A stretch of 42,080 nucleotides of DNA from Deltaproteobacteria bacterium (GTDB lineage: Bacteria; Desulfobacterota; Desulfarculia; Desulfarculales; Desulfarculaceae): NCBI GenBank assembly GCA_020444165.1, contig JAHLLK010000053.1:1-42080 (forward strand), given 5' to 3'. The notes under the pieces are model-generated. The model was not told the DNA's origin, ran no database searches, and worked only from the letters and a program-made list of their open reading frames with translations. The translations under genes were made by a program, and so were the position numbers. The stretch's first letter is position 1, and each line of letters opens with the position of its first letter. Positions 31,084 to 38,939 of the stretch are shown piece after piece.

Positions 31084-32850
31084 GTGGCCGGGGGGTTGGC
31101 GCCGCTGGCGGCTGAGGAGATCACCCGCCTGGTCCAGGTGGCCCTGGGCCAGGCTCCGGCCGAGGTGGTGCTCCGGGGAGTCCGGGTGGTGGACGTGTTC
31201 CGCGAGAGCGTGGGGCTCCCCACCAGCCTGGCCCTGACCGGGGAGCGCATCGCCTCCCTGGGGCCGGAGCAGCCCGGCTGGGTGGGACCGGAGACCACGG
31301 TGATCGAGGCCGGGGGGCTCTTTTGCCTCCCCGGGCTCATCGACGCCCACACCCACCTGGACTCCATCTTCCAGTTGGCGGCCTACGCGCCCCATGCCCT
31401 GGCCGGCGGCAACACTACCGCAGTCAGCGAGACGGCCATGATCGCCGGGGCCTGGGGGGCCGCAGGAGTGCGGCATTTCCTGGCCGAGGCCCGGGCCATG
31501 CCGCTGCGGATCTTCCACACCACCCCCTCCCTGGTGCCTCCCTTCCCGGACCTGGAGACTTCAGCCGGGCTCAGCTCGGAGGAGATTCTCCGGCTGTTGG
31601 ACGACCCCCTGTGCGTGGGGGTGGGCGAGACCTATTGGCCGGCGGTGATCGACGGCGATCCCCGGGTGGCTCCCCAGTTCGCGGCGGCCCTGGCCCGGGG
31701 CAAGCGCCTGGAGGGCCACGCGGCAGGGGCCCGAGGCCCCCGCCTCACGGCCTATGCCGCGGCGGGCATCGGCGACTGCCACGAGGCCATCACCGGGGAG
31801 GAGGCCCTGGAGCGGCTGGGCCTGGGCCTGGCCGTGCAGGTGCGCGAGGGCTTTGTGCGCCGGGAAATGGCCCAGGTGGTGCCGGCGCTCCGGGATCTGC
31901 CCCGCACCAGCGAGGTGATGCTGGTCAGTGACCTGGCCCCGCCGGAGTGGATTTTGGACGAGGGTCCCCTGCTTCCGCTCCTCCGCCAAGCGGTGGAGCT
32001 GGGGGTGGCGCCGGCCCGGGCCGTGGCCTGGCTCAGCCTGAACCCGGCCCGCTACTTCGGCCTGGAGGGCCTGGGCGCGGTGGCGCCGGGCTGGGGGGCC
32101 GACCTGGTGTTGGTGGAAGACCTGACCTCTTTCCGGGTGCGCCAGGTGTGGCTAGGCGGCCGGCAGGTGGCGGATGCGGACGGTTACCAAGGGCCGGAGC
32201 TCAGCTATCAATATCCCGCCCAGGCCCGGGAAACCCTGCGCTGCCCCGCGCCCACGCCCTCGGACTTCCACCTGCCGGCCCCGGGCCCCACGGCCCGGGT
32301 GCGGGTGGTGCAGGTGGCCGGCGGCACCATCACCAAGGGGTCCGAGGCCGAGCTGGCGGTGAAGGACGGCCAGGTGCCGCCCGATCCGGCCCAGGACGTG
32401 GTCAAAATGGCGGTGATCCACCGCCACGCGCCGGACGGCGGCCGGGCCCTGGGCTTTGCCCGGGGCTGGGGGCTCCGCCAGGGGGCCCTGGCCACCAGCC
32501 TGGTGTGGGACACCTGCAACCTCTTTGTGCTGGGGACCTCCGAGGCGGAGATGGCCCGGGCCGCGGGCCGGCTCAAGGAATTGGGCGGTGGCTTCGTGGT
32601 GGTGGCCGGAGAGCAGATCCTGGCCGAACTGCCCATGCCCCTGGCCGGGGTGATTTCCGAGCTGTCCCTGCCGGAGATTCACCAGGCCATCGGCGACATC
32701 GAAGGGGCCCTGCACGGCCTGGGCTGCCCCTTGCCCCGGCCCTTCCTCACCGCCCAGACCTTTCTCTTCACCGGCCTGCCTTTCTGGCGGCTCACCGACC
32801 GTGGGCTGGTGGATGTGCGGAGCCGCCAATTTCTGGAGGTCCTGTTGTGA
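31084..32850 (+). CDS. ade: Adenine deaminase (Ade family), divergent
   Basis: Deaminates adenine to hypoxanthine; amidohydrolase superfamily. The 588-residue protein has the expected length and two-domain plan. Visible metal-site elements are GLIDAHTHLDS, a Glu in VGVGETYWP, the His in LEGHAAGARG, the His in IGDCHEAITGEEAL and the Asp in MLVSDLAPPEW, followed by ARAVAWLSLNPARYFGLEGLGAVAPGWGADLVLVED. The C-terminal domain VVKMAVIHRHAPDGGRALGFARGWGLRQGALATSLVWDTCNLFVLG is characteristic of adenine deaminase. Several motif residues differ from the Bacillus enzyme, so another purine or ring substrate is possible. GTG start; 4-base overlap with the next gene. Confidence 0.86.
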   Translation: MAGGLAPLAAEEITRLVQVALGQAPAEVVLRGVRVVDVFRESVGLPTSLALTGERIASLGPEQPGWVGPETTVIEAGGLFCLPGLIDAHTHLDSIFQLAAYAPHALAGGNTTAVSETAMIAGAWGAAGVRHFLAEARAMPLRIFHTTPSLVPPFPDLETSAGLSSEEILRLLDDPLCVGVGETYWPAVIDGDPRVAPQFAAALARGKRLEGHAAGARGPRLTAYAAAGIGDCHEAITGEEALERLGLGLAVQVREGFVRREMAQVVPALRDLPRTSEVMLVSDLAPPEWILDEGPLLPLLRQAVELGVAPARAVAWLSLNPARYFGLEGLGAVAPGWGADLVLVEDLTSFRVRQVWLGGRQVADADGYQGPELSYQYPAQARETLRCPAPTPSDFHLPAPGPTARVRVVQVAGGTITKGSEAELAVKDGQVPPDPAQDVVKMAVIHRHAPDGGRALGFARGWGLRQGALATSLVWDTCNLFVLGTSEAEMARAAGRLKELGGGFVVVAGEQILAELPMPLAGVISELSLPEIHQAIGDIEGALHGLGCPLPRPFLTAQTFLFTGLPFWRLTDRGLVDVRSRQFLEVLL

Positions 32851-34091
32851 GACGGCGCGCGCTTTCCTTCCGGCTCCTGCTCCTGCTCCTTTGGCTTATT
32901 GCCGCCGCGGCCCTGACCCCGGGGCCGACCCAGGCTCAGGCCGCGGCCCTGGCTTTGGACCTGACGGGCCAGGCCCTGGACCCCAGCGGCCGGCCGGTGG
33001 CCGGGGTGTTGGTCAGTGACGAGCACGGGGTCACCCTCACCGGCCCCGACGGTGGATTCCACCTGAGCAGCCAGCCCGGGCGGGTGGTTTTCGTGGCCGC
33101 GCCGGGCGGTTGGGCCGTGACCGGCCCCTGGTGGCGGCCCAGCGAGGCGGCGGCGCGGGAGCCCTGGCCGGTCAAGCTGGCCCCGCGGCCGGCCACGCCC
33201 GGCCGGCTGTGGGCGGTGCTGTCGGACGCCCATCTCTCCAGCCCGGCGGCCCCGCCCTGCGGCAAGGGCCACGCGTTGGCCCGGCCGGAGCTGCCCATGC
33301 AAGCCTGGGCCCGGGAGGCCGGGGTCATCACCCGGGAGCAGCCGGGCTTCAGCCTGGTGACCGGGGACCTCTGCCTGGACGCGGACAAGGGCAGCCTGGA
33401 CGCGGCCCGCAAACAGATGCACTTGGCCGCCCAGGCCCTGGCCATGCTGCCCGGCCCGGCCCGGGCCCTGCCGGGCAACCACGACGTGCGCTACGAGGCC
33501 AGCGGAGTGGATGAGAGTCTGTGGCGGGAGGTGATGGGCCCGGCCCGCCACGTGTTCAACCTGCCCGAGATGACGGTGATCCTCCTGGACAACTCCGCCC
33601 TGGGGCTGACCTCCAAGGGCAAGCCGCGCTCGGTGGGCCGGCTCCCGGACGAAGCCCTGGCCTGGGTCAAGGAAGTCCTGGCCCATTTGGACCCGGCCCG
33701 CCCCCTGGTGGTGGCCAGCCACTTCCCCCTGTTCTCGCCCCTGGCCGGGGTCAACCCCCTGAACGACCGCACCACCACCCAGGTGCCCACCCTGCCGGGC
33801 CTGGCGCTGCGGGACACGGACCAGAACGCCGTGGCGCTCCTGGGGCTCCTGGCCGGGCGGCGGGTGGCCGCCCTGCTGAGCGGGCACCAGCACGCCGATT
33901 TCCGCGCCGACCTCACGGTGCGCTCGGGCCGCCTCATCGCCTTGGGCGCTCCGGCCTTCTGCGGCCTCTATTGGCAGGGCGACCGCCCCTGGGGGCCCCT
34001 GTCCTTTGCCCCGGCCTACTATATGGTGACCTGGCAAGACGGCCCCGGCTTGCCGCTCCCCTCCGCCCGCCTGGTGGAGGTTAAGTTTTAA
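32847..34091 (+). CDS. Exported calcineurin-like metallophosphoesterase
   Basis: A 414-residue protein starting at GTG 32847, overlapping the ade stop (GTGA). A signal peptide (LLLLLLWLIAAAALTPGPTQAQA) leads to a beta-sandwich resembling a metallophosphatase N-domain (LTGQALDPSGRPVAGVLVSDEHGVTLTGPDGGFHL). The phosphoesterase core has the dimetal motifs WAVLSDAHLS, LVTGDLCLD, LPGNHDVRYE, VVASHFPLF and LLSGHQHADF. It should be periplasmic or secreted; the substrate is unknown. It is the last gene of the dsbD-ade-phosphoesterase operon and is followed after 8 bases by the G-run terminator element. Confidence 0.9.
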   Translation: MRRRALSFRLLLLLLWLIAAAALTPGPTQAQAAALALDLTGQALDPSGRPVAGVLVSDEHGVTLTGPDGGFHLSSQPGRVVFVAAPGGWAVTGPWWRPSEAAAREPWPVKLAPRPATPGRLWAVLSDAHLSSPAAPPCGKGHALARPELPMQAWAREAGVITREQPGFSLVTGDLCLDADKGSLDAARKQMHLAAQALAMLPGPARALPGNHDVRYEASGVDESLWREVMGPARHVFNLPEMTVILLDNSALGLTSKGKPRSVGRLPDEALAWVKEVLAHLDPARPLVVASHFPLFSPLAGVNPLNDRTTTQVPTLPGLALRDTDQNAVALLGLLAGRRVAALLSGHQHADFRADLTVRSGRLIALGAPAFCGLYWQGDRPWGPLSFAPAYYMVTWQDGPGLPLPSARLVEVKF

Positions 34092-34099
34092 GAGTAGTT

Positions 34100-34223
34100 C
34101 GGAGAAAAGCGAAGATGTGGGGGGAAACGCTTTTTTTGAAAAAAAAGGGGTTTGCACCCCAGAAAAGCTGCGCTTTCCTGGGGATCCCACAGTTTCCCCC
34201 CCCCTTCCCCCAAATAACTTTAT
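34100..34223. repeat. G-run hairpin repeat, copy 2
   Basis: Same head as copy 1 (CGGAGAAA..GAAGATGTGGGGGGA), 9 bases after the phosphoesterase stop. The left arm is partly decayed (CGC for CCCC). On the minus strand GGGG-TGCAAA-CCCC followed by eight T is intact. An inserted hairpin CCCCAGAAAAGC/GCTTTCCTGGGG splits the right arm. The C-rich tail runs straight into MITE copy 2. Confidence 0.8.
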
Positions 34224-34434
34224 GAGAGCATTGCACGGGGCGTCCTGCCCCGTGCAATGTCGGCTTGGCAAAAACGCGGTTTTGCCAAGCCTCACAAATT
34301 GCAAGCTTTTTTAAGCTTGCAATTTGGCGGGCCCTCCTTGGCCCGCATCGGCCATTGCCTGCCGTAATCATGTTTCATAGCCATTTTTTACATAATATCA
34401 ACACGTTTTATGTGTTTCACCATGCAATGGCCTC
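34224..34434 (-). mobile_element. MITE-like element, copy 2 (inverted)
   Basis: The reverse complement of 5554-5764, same 211-bp length and 205 identical positions. It is flanked by the 5-bp direct repeat TTTAT (34219-34223 and 34435-34439), different from the GGTAG of copy 1, so each was an independent insertion. Its insertion point is at the 3' edge of G-run element copy 2. All stems are unchanged; five substitutions are in the loop of the first hairpin and one in that of the second. Confidence 0.88.
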
Positions 34435-34494
34435 TTTATAGTTTTAGCCAAGTTGCGCAATTGCAGCACGGAGCTCAGGAGGCGAGCCCGCTTC

Positions 34495-35066
34495 GGGAGC
34501 GTGGGCGATTGGCTTGAACGGCAGCCCCGCCCGACACGATATGGGGGCCGCAGAATGCGGCCGGTTGGCCCTTGCCCAGATACAGCCTTTCTACGGGAGC
34601 GTGGGCGATTGGTTTGAAAGACAGCCCCGCCCGACACGATATGGGAGCCGCGGCACGCGGCCGGCGGGGATCATGGTAGGGAAGCAGCCTCGCTTCGGGA
34701 GCGAAGGTGGTCTGGCCATCTGACGACGCAGCCCGACACGCATCGCCAGCCGCGGCACGCGGGGTCCAAATCCGGCCTTTCTACGGGAGCGTGGGCGATT
34801 CGCTTGAACGACAGCCCCGCCCGATACGATATGGGGGCCGCAGCATGCGGCCGGCATGCGGCCGGTTGGCTCTTGCCCCAATCCGGCCTTTCTACGGGAG
34901 CGTGGGCGATTGGCTTGAACGACAGCCCCGCCCGACACGATATGGGGGCCGCAGCATGCGGCCGGTTGGCTCTTGCCCAGATACAGCCTTTCTACGGGAG
35001 CGTGGGCGATTGGTTTGAAAGACAGCCCCGCCCGACACGATATGGGAGCCGCAGCATGCGGCCGGT
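34495..35066 (+). repeat. Tandem array B: six units of about 100 bp, related to array A
   Basis: Units begin GGGAGCG(TGGGCG) at 34495, 34595, 34697, 34785, 34896 and 34996, with periods 100, 102, 88, 111 and 100. A typical unit has GATTGGCTTGAACGACAGCC (hairpin 1), CGCCCGACACGATATGGG, hairpin 2 as GGCCGCA-GCA-TGCGGCC, then TTGCCCAGATACAGCCTTTCTAC. Unit 3 is an intermediate form with the array-A version CATCGCCAGCCGCGGCACGCGG. Unit 4 carries an 11-base duplication of CCGGCATGCGG. The array begins 60 bases after the MITE and ends about 120 bases before the lipoprotein gene. Between them, the stretch 35067-35185 includes GTGACG/CGTCAC around about 19 bases and no clear promoter. Confidence 0.94.
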
Positions 35067-35185
35067 GTGTGACGCTTTGGCAAACGACGCCCCCGTCACC
35101 CGCCAAACTGAGATTAGGGTTCAAAATGTGATGAGCCTGTGTTAACCATGTAGATACAGTGATAAACCGTGCGAGGAGGGGGTGG

Positions 35186-35770
35186 ATGCTTCGGTGGGGC
35201 CGGGGCCTAAAGGGGCTGATCTGGACGTGGGGGCTGACCTGCCTGCTCCTTTGGATCGCTCCGGCCTGCGGTAACTCCTCTCCTTCCAACTCCCAGATAA
35301 GCAACCTGCGGGACTTCGTAAGGGAGCATTTGGAGGAGTTGAACGAGATTTTGAGCCCTCTCATGAGCCAGGAGCGGGAAAAAGAGGTGCCGGAGGCTCT
35401 CCTCAAGTACTATAGCGACCAAGCCGACCAAGGGCATCCCCTGGTCTTCGGGGTGTCGGTTTTGAACAAGGACGGCATCCTGGTGGCCGGCCGCTATCCC
35501 CACCCTGACCGCCCCGAGGGCTTTCCCGAAACCGTGGTGGGCACCAACTATTCCCAATACCATGGCGTCAGCCAAGTCCTGCGCGACCGTCGCCTGTACC
35601 AGGCGGTGTACTATGTCAACGACGGGGGGCGGCTGTTCATCGTGTGCGGTCCCTTGGCCGAAGCCGACATCGCGGTGGGCGTGGCTTGCCTGGGCTTTTC
35701 CGGCCAAAACCTGCGGAAAGATTTTGGGATCAGCGAGCATGAGTTCCAGGAGATGGACTTCAACCACTGA
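35186..35770 (+). CDS. Lipoprotein with a Cache/PAS-like sensor domain
   Basis: A 194-residue protein. I start at ATG 35186 because GGAGGGGG lies 5 bases upstream; a GTG at 35159 is in frame. A hydrophobic stretch ends in IAPAC, a lipobox, so it should be lipid-anchored. After a helical spacer (LRDFVREHLEELNEILSPLM) comes a single Cache-like fold (VFGVSVLNKDGILVAGRYPHPDRPEG... VYYVNDGGRLFIVCGPLAEADIAVGVACLGFSGQNL), usually a small-molecule sensor. There is no signalling output domain. It lies 44 bases before mlaE and is probably part of that operon. Role unknown. Confidence 0.75.
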   Translation: MLRWGRGLKGLIWTWGLTCLLLWIAPACGNSSPSNSQISNLRDFVREHLEELNEILSPLMSQEREKEVPEALLKYYSDQADQGHPLVFGVSVLNKDGILVAGRYPHPDRPEGFPETVVGTNYSQYHGVSQVLRDRRLYQAVYYVNDGGRLFIVCGPLAEADIAVGVACLGFSGQNLRKDFGISEHEFQEMDFNH

Positions 35771-35814
35771 GGCGCCGGCCCGGCTCCCCGCTCGGGCGGA
35801 GGCCTGAGCCGGCC

Positions 35815-36960
35815 GTGACAGGCGCGGCTCCCCCCAATGGCTACACCCTGGAAGCCCGGGGCGAGGACGCGGGTCCCCTGACCCTGGTTCTGAGGGGACG
35901 CCTGTCCGTGGAGTCGGCCGGCCGCTTGCCCGAGGCGGCGGCCAAGCTCCTGGCCGGGCGCCATCCCGCCTCCCTGGTGCTGGACCTGAGCCAGGTGGCC
36001 TATGTGGACAGCGCCGGCGCCCTGGCGTTGACTCTGACCCAGGAGCGGGCCGCCCAAGACGGCTTGACCTGCCAGTTCCAGGGGGTTTCTTCCCAGGCCG
36101 CCCAGATGCTGGCCTTGGTCAACCCCGCGGACTTGGCCGTGCCGCCCCTCCGGCCGGCCCAGGTTTCCGAGAACCTGTTCGAGGGCCTGGGTGGCGCCTT
36201 TCTGGAGCTGTGGGCCCAGAGCCGCGTGTTCATGGTCTTCGTGGGCGAGTTGACCCTGGCTTTCGGCCGCCTGTTCATGCAGCCCGGCAAGATGCGCTGG
36301 GGCGAGGTTTCGGCCTACATGGAGCAGGTGGGCGTGCAGGGGCTGGGCATCGTGGCCCTCGTCAGCTTCCTGTTGGGCCTGATCATGGCCTTCATGTCGT
36401 CCTTGCAGCTCAAGTCCTTTGGGGCCGACATCTACGTGGCCACCCTGGTCTCGGTGGCCATGGTGCGGGAGTTGGGGCCCATCATGACCGCCATCCTGGT
36501 GGCCGGGCGCTCCGGCTCCTCCTTTGCGGCGGAGATCGGCACCATGAAGGTGAACGAGGAGGTGGACGCCCTGACCGTGATGGGCTTTGACACCACCTTG
36601 TTCCTGGTGATGCCCAAGATCCTGGCCGCGGTGATCACCGTGCCGATCCTGACCCTGTTCGCGGACCTGGTGGCCATCCTGGGCGGGCTCACCGTGGGGG
36701 TGGTGGGTCTGGACCTCACCCCCTACGCTTACATGAACCAGACCATGAAGAGCCTCTCGGCCAGCGACATCACCACCACCATCTGGAAGGCGGCGGTATT
36801 CGCCCTGATCATCGCGGGCATCGGCTGCCAGCGGGGGCTCACGGTCAGCAAGGGGGCAGCCGGGGTGGGGCGGGCCACCACCAGCGCGGTGGTGGCGGCC
36901 CTGTTCATGATCATCGTGGCGGACTCGTTCTTCGCCATCCTCCTCTATTACGTGTTCTAG
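35815..36960 (+). CDS. mlaE: MlaE-type lipid transport permease with N-terminal STAS domain
   Basis: The permease of an ABC system that moves phospholipids between membranes. The 381-residue protein joins an STAS domain (about 1-110; LSVESAGRLPEAAAKLLAGRHPASLVLDLSQVAYVDSAGALAL, the MlaB-like part) with an MlaE permease (about 140-381: VGVQGLGIVALVSFLLGLIMAFMSSLQLKSFGADIYVATLVSVAMVRELGPIMTAILVAGRSGSSFAAEIGTMKVNEEVDAL). Fusion of MlaB and MlaE is common in Desulfobacterota. The start is GTG with GGAGG about 11 bases upstream. mlaF follows after 12 bases. Confidence 0.94.
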   Translation: MTGAAPPNGYTLEARGEDAGPLTLVLRGRLSVESAGRLPEAAAKLLAGRHPASLVLDLSQVAYVDSAGALALTLTQERAAQDGLTCQFQGVSSQAAQMLALVNPADLAVPPLRPAQVSENLFEGLGGAFLELWAQSRVFMVFVGELTLAFGRLFMQPGKMRWGEVSAYMEQVGVQGLGIVALVSFLLGLIMAFMSSLQLKSFGADIYVATLVSVAMVRELGPIMTAILVAGRSGSSFAAEIGTMKVNEEVDALTVMGFDTTLFLVMPKILAAVITVPILTLFADLVAILGGLTVGVVGLDLTPYAYMNQTMKSLSASDITTTIWKAAVFALIIAGIGCQRGLTVSKGAAGVGRATTSAVVAALFMIIVADSFFAILLYYVF

Positions 36961-36972
36961 GGCGCGGAAGCC

Positions 36973-37848
36973 ATGCTCTTGCACCACCACAAAGCCGCGC
37001 CGGTGGGACAGTCGGCGGCCCCGGGCGAGCCTATCATCGAGGTCACCGGCCTCCGGGCCCAGTTCGGCCCGGACGTGATCCTGGATCAGGTGAGTTTCAC
37101 CGTGCCGGCCGGGGAGATCATGGTGATCGTGGGCGGCTCGGGCTGCGGCAAGTCCACGCTCCTGAAGCAGATGATCGGCTTGTACACTCCCGCCCAAGGC
37201 GCGGTGAAGATCGCCGGGGTGGACGTGCACCAGGCTGACAGCCGGGCCCTGGCCTGGCTCCGGGGTCAGATAGGGGTGCTGTTCCAGTCCGGGGCGCTAT
37301 TGGGCTCCCTGACCCTGGCCCAGAACCTGCTCCTGCCCCTGGAAGGGCGGGCCCATCTCTCCCGCCAGATGCGGGAAAAACTGATCCGCATGAAGCTGGG
37401 CCTGGTTAACCTGGCCGGCTACGAGAACCACATGCCCAGCGAGCTTTCCGGCGGCATGATCAAACGGGCCGGCCTGGCCCGGGCCATGGTCCTGGACCCC
37501 CAGGTGCTGTTCTTCGACGAGCCCGGCGCGGGCCTGGACCCCATCACCAGCGCGGAACTGGATGAACTGATCCTCCGCCTGAACCGGGCCCTGGGCACCA
37601 CCATGGTCATCGTCACCCACGAGCTGGCCTCCATCTTCGCCATTGCCCAGCGGGTGGTGATGCTGGACAAAAGCGCCAAGGGCATCATCGCCATGGGCAC
37701 GCCGGCCGAGCTGCGGGACCAGTCCACTGACTCCCGGGTGCGGGATTTCTTCCACCGCCGCGCCCATCCCGCCGCCGCGGCGGAGACCTCCGCCGACCCG
37801 GCCCCGCGTGTCGGCGGGGGGGAGCCCAACCTCCGGCCGGCGGGGTAA
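36973..37848 (+). CDS. mlaF: MlaF-type ABC transporter ATPase
   Basis: The ATP-hydrolysing subunit of the Mla lipid transporter, 291 residues. Walker A GGSGCGKST is at 54-62, the Q-loop FQSGALLGSLT, signature LSGGMIKRAGLARAM, Walker B VLFFDEPGAGLDP and H-loop VTHELASI. The F(Q)SGALF.S-type Q-loop and DEP.AGLDP are characteristic of MlaF. A short His-rich N-terminus (MLLHHHKAAP) and a Pro/Ala tail are non-conserved. Confidence 0.94.
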   Translation: MLLHHHKAAPVGQSAAPGEPIIEVTGLRAQFGPDVILDQVSFTVPAGEIMVIVGGSGCGKSTLLKQMIGLYTPAQGAVKIAGVDVHQADSRALAWLRGQIGVLFQSGALLGSLTLAQNLLLPLEGRAHLSRQMREKLIRMKLGLVNLAGYENHMPSELSGGMIKRAGLARAMVLDPQVLFFDEPGAGLDPITSAELDELILRLNRALGTTMVIVTHELASIFAIAQRVVMLDKSAKGIIAMGTPAELRDQSTDSRVRDFFHRRAHPAAAAETSADPAPRVGGGEPNLRPAG

Positions 37849-37952
37849 ATCTCGGGTCCAGGCGCGGGAGTGCTTGCCTTGCCGCCCATGCCTGCGAAAG
37901 AATAGGCCCCAGGAACCACACACCCGGACGCACCGGGATTTCGGGATATTGC

Positions 37953-38939
37953 ATGGCCAGCCAAGCCTCCAAATTGAAGGTGGGCATCTTCGTCACCGCG
38001 GGCATCCTCTTGGCCCTGGGGGCCCTGGTGTGGTTGGGGGCCGCCCAGTACATGAAGGGCGCCACCACCTACGTCACCTTTTTCGACGAGTCGGTGCAGG
38101 GCCTGCAGATCGACAGCCCGGTGAAGTTCCGGGGGGTGGACGTGGGCCGGGTCATCGCCATCCGGGTGGCCCCGGACTACCGCCTCATCGAGGTGGTGAT
38201 GAACATCGAGTTCCAGGGCAACCTGACCTACGAGATGACCGCCCAGCTCAAAAGCGTGGGCATCACCGGCATCACCTTCATTGAGCTGGACCGCCACACC
38301 CCGGGCACCCCCCTGACCGGACCCAAGATCGACTTCGCAGCCGAATATCCCATCATCCCCTCGCGGCCCTCGGAGATGCAGCGCATCCTCTCGGTCATCG
38401 ACCGGGTCATGCGCCAGTTGGACCAGGTGGATTTCAAGGGCATGGCCCGGGCGGTGGACACCACCTTGAAGGCGGTGGAGAAGCTGGTGGGCGATCCCCG
38501 TTTGGCCAAGGCCATGGAAAAGCTGGGAAGCACCCTGGCCAACACCGAGGTGATCACCCAGCGGATACGGGTGGCCATGGAAGACGGCGGGCTCAAGCAG
38601 ACCCTGGTCTCGGCCCGGGGCGCGGCGGCCAAGGCCGAGGAGCTGGCCACGGCGGCCGCCGACCAGATGGAGGCGCTGAACCTGCCGGAAACCAACCGCA
38701 AGCTGAACCAGGTGCTGGCCGACCTGGACCAGCTGGTGCAGAACTCCGGCCAGACCGTGGACACCCTGGGCGACAAGGCGCTCCGCCTGGCCGAGAGCTT
38801 GAACCAGACCGCCCAGAGGCTGAATCAGGCGGCCGAAAAGGTGGAGGGCTTTGCCAGCCGCATCGAGTCCAATCCCTCCTCGCTGTTGTTCAGCGAGCCG
38901 CCGCCCCCCAGCGATGAGGTGCAAATCGATGAGGACTGA
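37953..38939 (+). CDS. mlaD: MlaD-type MCE-domain protein
   Basis: The periplasmic lipid-carrying MCE subunit, 328 residues, anchored by an N-terminal transmembrane helix (VGIFVTAGILLALGALVWLGA). The MCE domain covers about residues 38-120: TYVTFFDESVQGLQIDSPVKFRGVDVGRVIAIRVAPDYRLIEVVMNIE ... LKSVGITGITFIELDR. A long coiled-coil-like C-terminus (LNQVLADLDQLVQNSGQTVDTLGDKALRLAESLNQTAQRLNQAAEKVEGF) is typical of MCE proteins outside E. coli MlaD and may form a needle. The 104-base gap from mlaF has only a GGGAT-like ribosome site. The stop overlaps the next start. Confidence 0.93.
   Translation: MASQASKLKVGIFVTAGILLALGALVWLGAAQYMKGATTYVTFFDESVQGLQIDSPVKFRGVDVGRVIAIRVAPDYRLIEVVMNIEFQGNLTYEMTAQLKSVGITGITFIELDRHTPGTPLTGPKIDFAAEYPIIPSRPSEMQRILSVIDRVMRQLDQVDFKGMARAVDTTLKAVEKLVGDPRLAKAMEKLGSTLANTEVITQRIRVAMEDGGLKQTLVSARGAAAKAEELATAAADQMEALNLPETNRKLNQVLADLDQLVQNSGQTVDTLGDKALRLAESLNQTAQRLNQAAEKVEGFASRIESNPSSLLFSEPPPPSDEVQIDED

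Noticed and set aside
5684..34304. Two proteins sharing the N-terminus MQFVRLGKTAFLPSRH
   Set aside because: The shared peptide is only the translation of the two MITE copies; downstream frames differ and the first merely fuses with the ComEA-like frame.
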